Source: Campylobacteraceae bacterium (lineage in GTDB: Bacteria; Campylobacterota; Campylobacteria; Campylobacterales; Sulfurospirillaceae). From it: a stretch of 15,503 bases of DNA. Numbering within the stretch: position 1 is the first letter of the stretch; each line of letters starts with the position of its first letter. Below the pieces are notes generated by a model. The model had not been told where the DNA came from, did no database searches, and saw only the letters and a list, made by a program, of their open reading frames with translations. The position numbers were made by a program, and so were the translations under genes. The stretch spans positions 17,062 through 32,564 of the forward strand of contig JAFLKZ010000049.1 in the NCBI GenBank assembly GCA_019162915.1, in the 5' to 3' direction. Below are positions 13,955-15,503 of this stretch, piece after piece.

Positions 13955-15503
13955 TTAAGAAAACGAAAGTGGGTCGATGTCAGATTCTACATGTAAAGCT
14001 TTGACACTATGAGCTAGTTCCAAAAGTGCTTTAGAAGAATCACTACGTGCTAAAAGTTCAAAGCGATATTTTCCTGCGATTTTGCTAATCGTTGATTTAC
14101 CAAATCCAACGATTTCGACTTGTGTAAAACGCTGTGCGATAAGCGCTACTTTGTCAACCAAGGCTTTGGCTTTTTCCTCTTTGATATGAGAACTCAGCAA
14201 CCTAAGCATTTTTTTAAAAGGTGGATAAAGTCCTTTACGATACGGCAATTCATCGCTTAAAAATTGTTCAAAATCACCTAGATACGTTTTAAAAAAGGCT
14301 TCATTTTTAGTTTGTATGAGGACTTCGCCATAACCTTTACGTCCACTTCGCCCTGCTATTTGTTGTACCAATGCTAAAGCGCGCTCTCTTGCCCTAAAGT
14401 CTGAAATTCCCAGCAGTGAATCGGCACCTAAAATAACCGCCAATCCCACATTATGATAATCATGTCCTTTGCTGAGCATCTGCGTTCCTACCATCACATC
14501 TATCTTATTTTCATTAAACTTAGTCAAAATATCTTTGAGTTTATTGGCAGTAGTCACTTCATCTCTATCAAATTTTTGAATAACTTTATCTTTAAAATGC
14601 TCACTTAAACGTAATGTAACCTCCGCCGTACCGATACGATTGGCGATGATGTCAGCGCAACCACATTTAGGGCATACTTTAGGAATCACTTCAGCGTAGT
14701 TACAATAGTGACATTTAAGCGCATGGGAACTCGCATGTAAACTCATCCCCACACTACAATAAGGACACTCAACATTGGTTCCACACTCTTTACATGTAAT
14801 GTATTTGAAATTCGCCCTTGTGGGAAGAAATACGACTACTTGCCTGTTTTGGTCTAGCGTTTTTTGGATAGTATCGATAACTTTAAGACTGAGTTCATTA
14901 TGATTGTCATCAAAAAGAGTTTTATTTTGTGAGTCAAAATAAGTTCCTTTGAGCCTAAAATAGGGAATTTTATGAAAACTTGTAAGCGTGGGGGTAGCAC
15001 TTCCTAAAAGAACTCTAGCACTCAATTTTTTACCAAATAAAAGTGCCAAATCCTTGGCATTATACCGAGGTCGGGAACTTGATTTATAACTATCATCGTG
15101 TTCTTCATCCACCACAATTAACCCAATGTTTTGAAGTGGCAAAAAAAGTGCTGAGCGAGTTCCTGCGATAATGGAGATTTTCCCCTCTTCTAAATCACTT
15201 AATATTTGTGATTTTTTCTTCTGAGTAATCTTGGAATGCCACAGTGCAACTTTTTCTCCAAAATGGTGTTTAAGCCTATTTTTCATCTGAGGTGTAAGCC
15301 CGATTTCTGGCATCAAAAAGATGACTGTTTTTCCCTCACGAATATACTTTTCAAAAAGCTTCATATACACTTCTGTTTTCCCACTTCCCGTATCGCCAAA
15401 CAAAAGTGAAGCGTCATGGTTAAGGATAAAATCATAAGCATTTTGTTGCTCACTTGAGAGCGTTATATCCGTTGTAAAATCTTCTTTTACATGTAAAGCG
15501 GTT
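13955..15503 (-). CDS. priA: Primosomal protein PriA (N-terminus outside window)
   Basis: The reading frame stays open to the window edge: 515 residues are visible, beginning TALHVKEDF, so the TTG at 15403 is internal and not the start. PriA is a 3'-5' superfamily-2 helicase that recognises stalled forks and starts reloading of DnaB. Visible motifs: Walker A GDTGSGKTE (visible residues 36-44), Walker B DEEHD, and GTRSALFLP. The zinc-binding domain has eight cysteines in four pairs (CKEC, CPYC, CHYC, CPKC). Helicase motif VI is QQIAGRSGRKGYG. About 100 N-terminal residues, covering the 3'-end-binding domain, are missing. Three copies of the TTTACATGTAAA-type palindrome lie inside; one encodes part of the first zinc-binding cysteine pair. 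Confidence 0.95.
   Translation of the reverse strand, partial: TALHVKEDFTTDITLSSEQQNAYDFILNHDASLLFGDTGSGKTEVYMKLFEKYIREGKTVIFLMPEIGLTPQMKNRLKHHFGEKVALWHSKITQKKKSQILSDLEEGKISIIAGTRSALFLPLQNIGLIVVDEEHDDSYKSSSRPRYNAKDLALLFGKKLSARVLLGSATPTLTSFHKIPYFRLKGTYFDSQNKTLFDDNHNELSLKVIDTIQKTLDQNRQVVVFLPTRANFKYITCKECGTNVECPYCSVGMSLHASSHALKCHYCNYAEVIPKVCPKCGCADIIANRIGTAEVTLRLSEHFKDKVIQKFDRDEVTTANKLKDILTKFNENKIDVMVGTQMLSKGHDYHNVGLAVILGADSLLGISDFRARERALALVQQIAGRSGRKGYGEVLIQTKNEAFFKTYLGDFEQFLSDELPYRKGLYPPFKKMLRLLSSHIKEEKAKALVDKVALIAQRFTQVEIVGFGKSTISKIAGKYRFELLARSDSSKALLELAHSVKALHVESDIDPLSFS
13986..13997. repeat. TTTACATGTAAA palindrome, copy 5 (11/12)
   Basis: TCTACATGTAAA on the plus strand, 29 bp inside the 3' end of priA. 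On the minus strand it is read Ala-Leu-His-Val-Glu-Ser. Confidence 0.7.
14789..14800. repeat. TTTACATGTAAA palindrome, copy 6 (11/12)
   Basis: TTTACATGTAAT inside priA, read on the minus strand as Ile-Thr-Cys-Lys-Glu. This is a different frame from the Leu-His-Val copies, and its Cys is the first zinc ligand of PriA. Confidence 0.7.
15486..15497. repeat. TTTACATGTAAA palindrome, copy 7 (exact)
   Basis: An exact copy inside priA near the window edge, read on the minus strand as Ala-Leu-His-Val-Lys-Glu. Confidence 0.85.

Noticed and set aside
14734..14742. GCATGTAAA in priA as a degenerate palindrome copy
   Set aside because: Only the right half matches; without the left arm it is not palindromic.
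13955..15403. PriA read as a 482-residue protein starting at 15403
   Set aside because: The TTG there is inside the frame (LLFGDTGSGKT) and the frame stays open to the window edge, so the gene is truncated by the window and not short.
1..15503. CRISPR array, tRNA or rRNA genes
   Set aside because: I found no regularly spaced direct repeats, no tRNA-like TPsiC-arm sequences and no conserved rRNA segments on either strand.

Overview
The window looks like an ordinary chromosomal stretch from a Campylobacterota (epsilonproteobacterial) genome. The evidence is low-GC coding, a short ComEC lacking the metallo-beta-lactamase domain, a PgbA_N-type exported protein, a Csd3/Pgp3-like M23 peptidase, and Campylobacter-like gene neighbourhoods. 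A free-living relative such as Sulfurospirillum is my guess, but the genus cannot be fixed from this sequence alone. Genes are tightly packed, and I see no rRNA, tRNA, CRISPR array, intact transposase or prophage gene.

Positions 1-4300: the 3' end of an agmatine deiminase gene (aguA), a CDF-family metal exporter, the ferrous-iron importer feoAB on the opposite strand, and N-carbamoylputrescine amidase (aguB). aguA and aguB are two consecutive steps from agmatine to putrescine. The metal-transport genes lie between them. A Fur-box-like site sits in the divergent feoA/aguB promoter region.

Positions 4300-7020 (minus strand): an M23 peptidoglycan peptidase, a CorA-type magnesium channel and a NUDT14-like Nudix hydrolase, closely spaced in that transcriptional order. 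Positions 7166-10113 (plus strand): an exported PgbA_N-domain protein, a GlcD-type FAD dehydrogenase and a YihY/BrkB membrane protein, 1 bp apart or nearly so.

Positions 10033-15503 (minus strand): priA (5' end outside the window), a 166-bp gap, then ispG, dnaB and comEC in order with overlaps or a 1-bp gap. PriA restarts stalled replication and leads to DnaB loading, ComEC brings in DNA, and IspG is an isoprenoid enzyme. comEC and the convergent yihY overlap tail-to-tail by 81 bp.

Two non-coding signals stand out. (1) A 12-bp perfect palindrome, TTTACATGTAAA, occurs four times exactly and three times with one mismatch. It sits in intergenic gaps and inside coding sequence in more than one reading frame. 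(2) The priA-ispG gap holds a 121-bp element with perfect 21-bp terminal inverted repeats and a nested inner hairpin, like a small non-autonomous mobile element. A good promoter abuts it and would transcribe it into the ispG leader.
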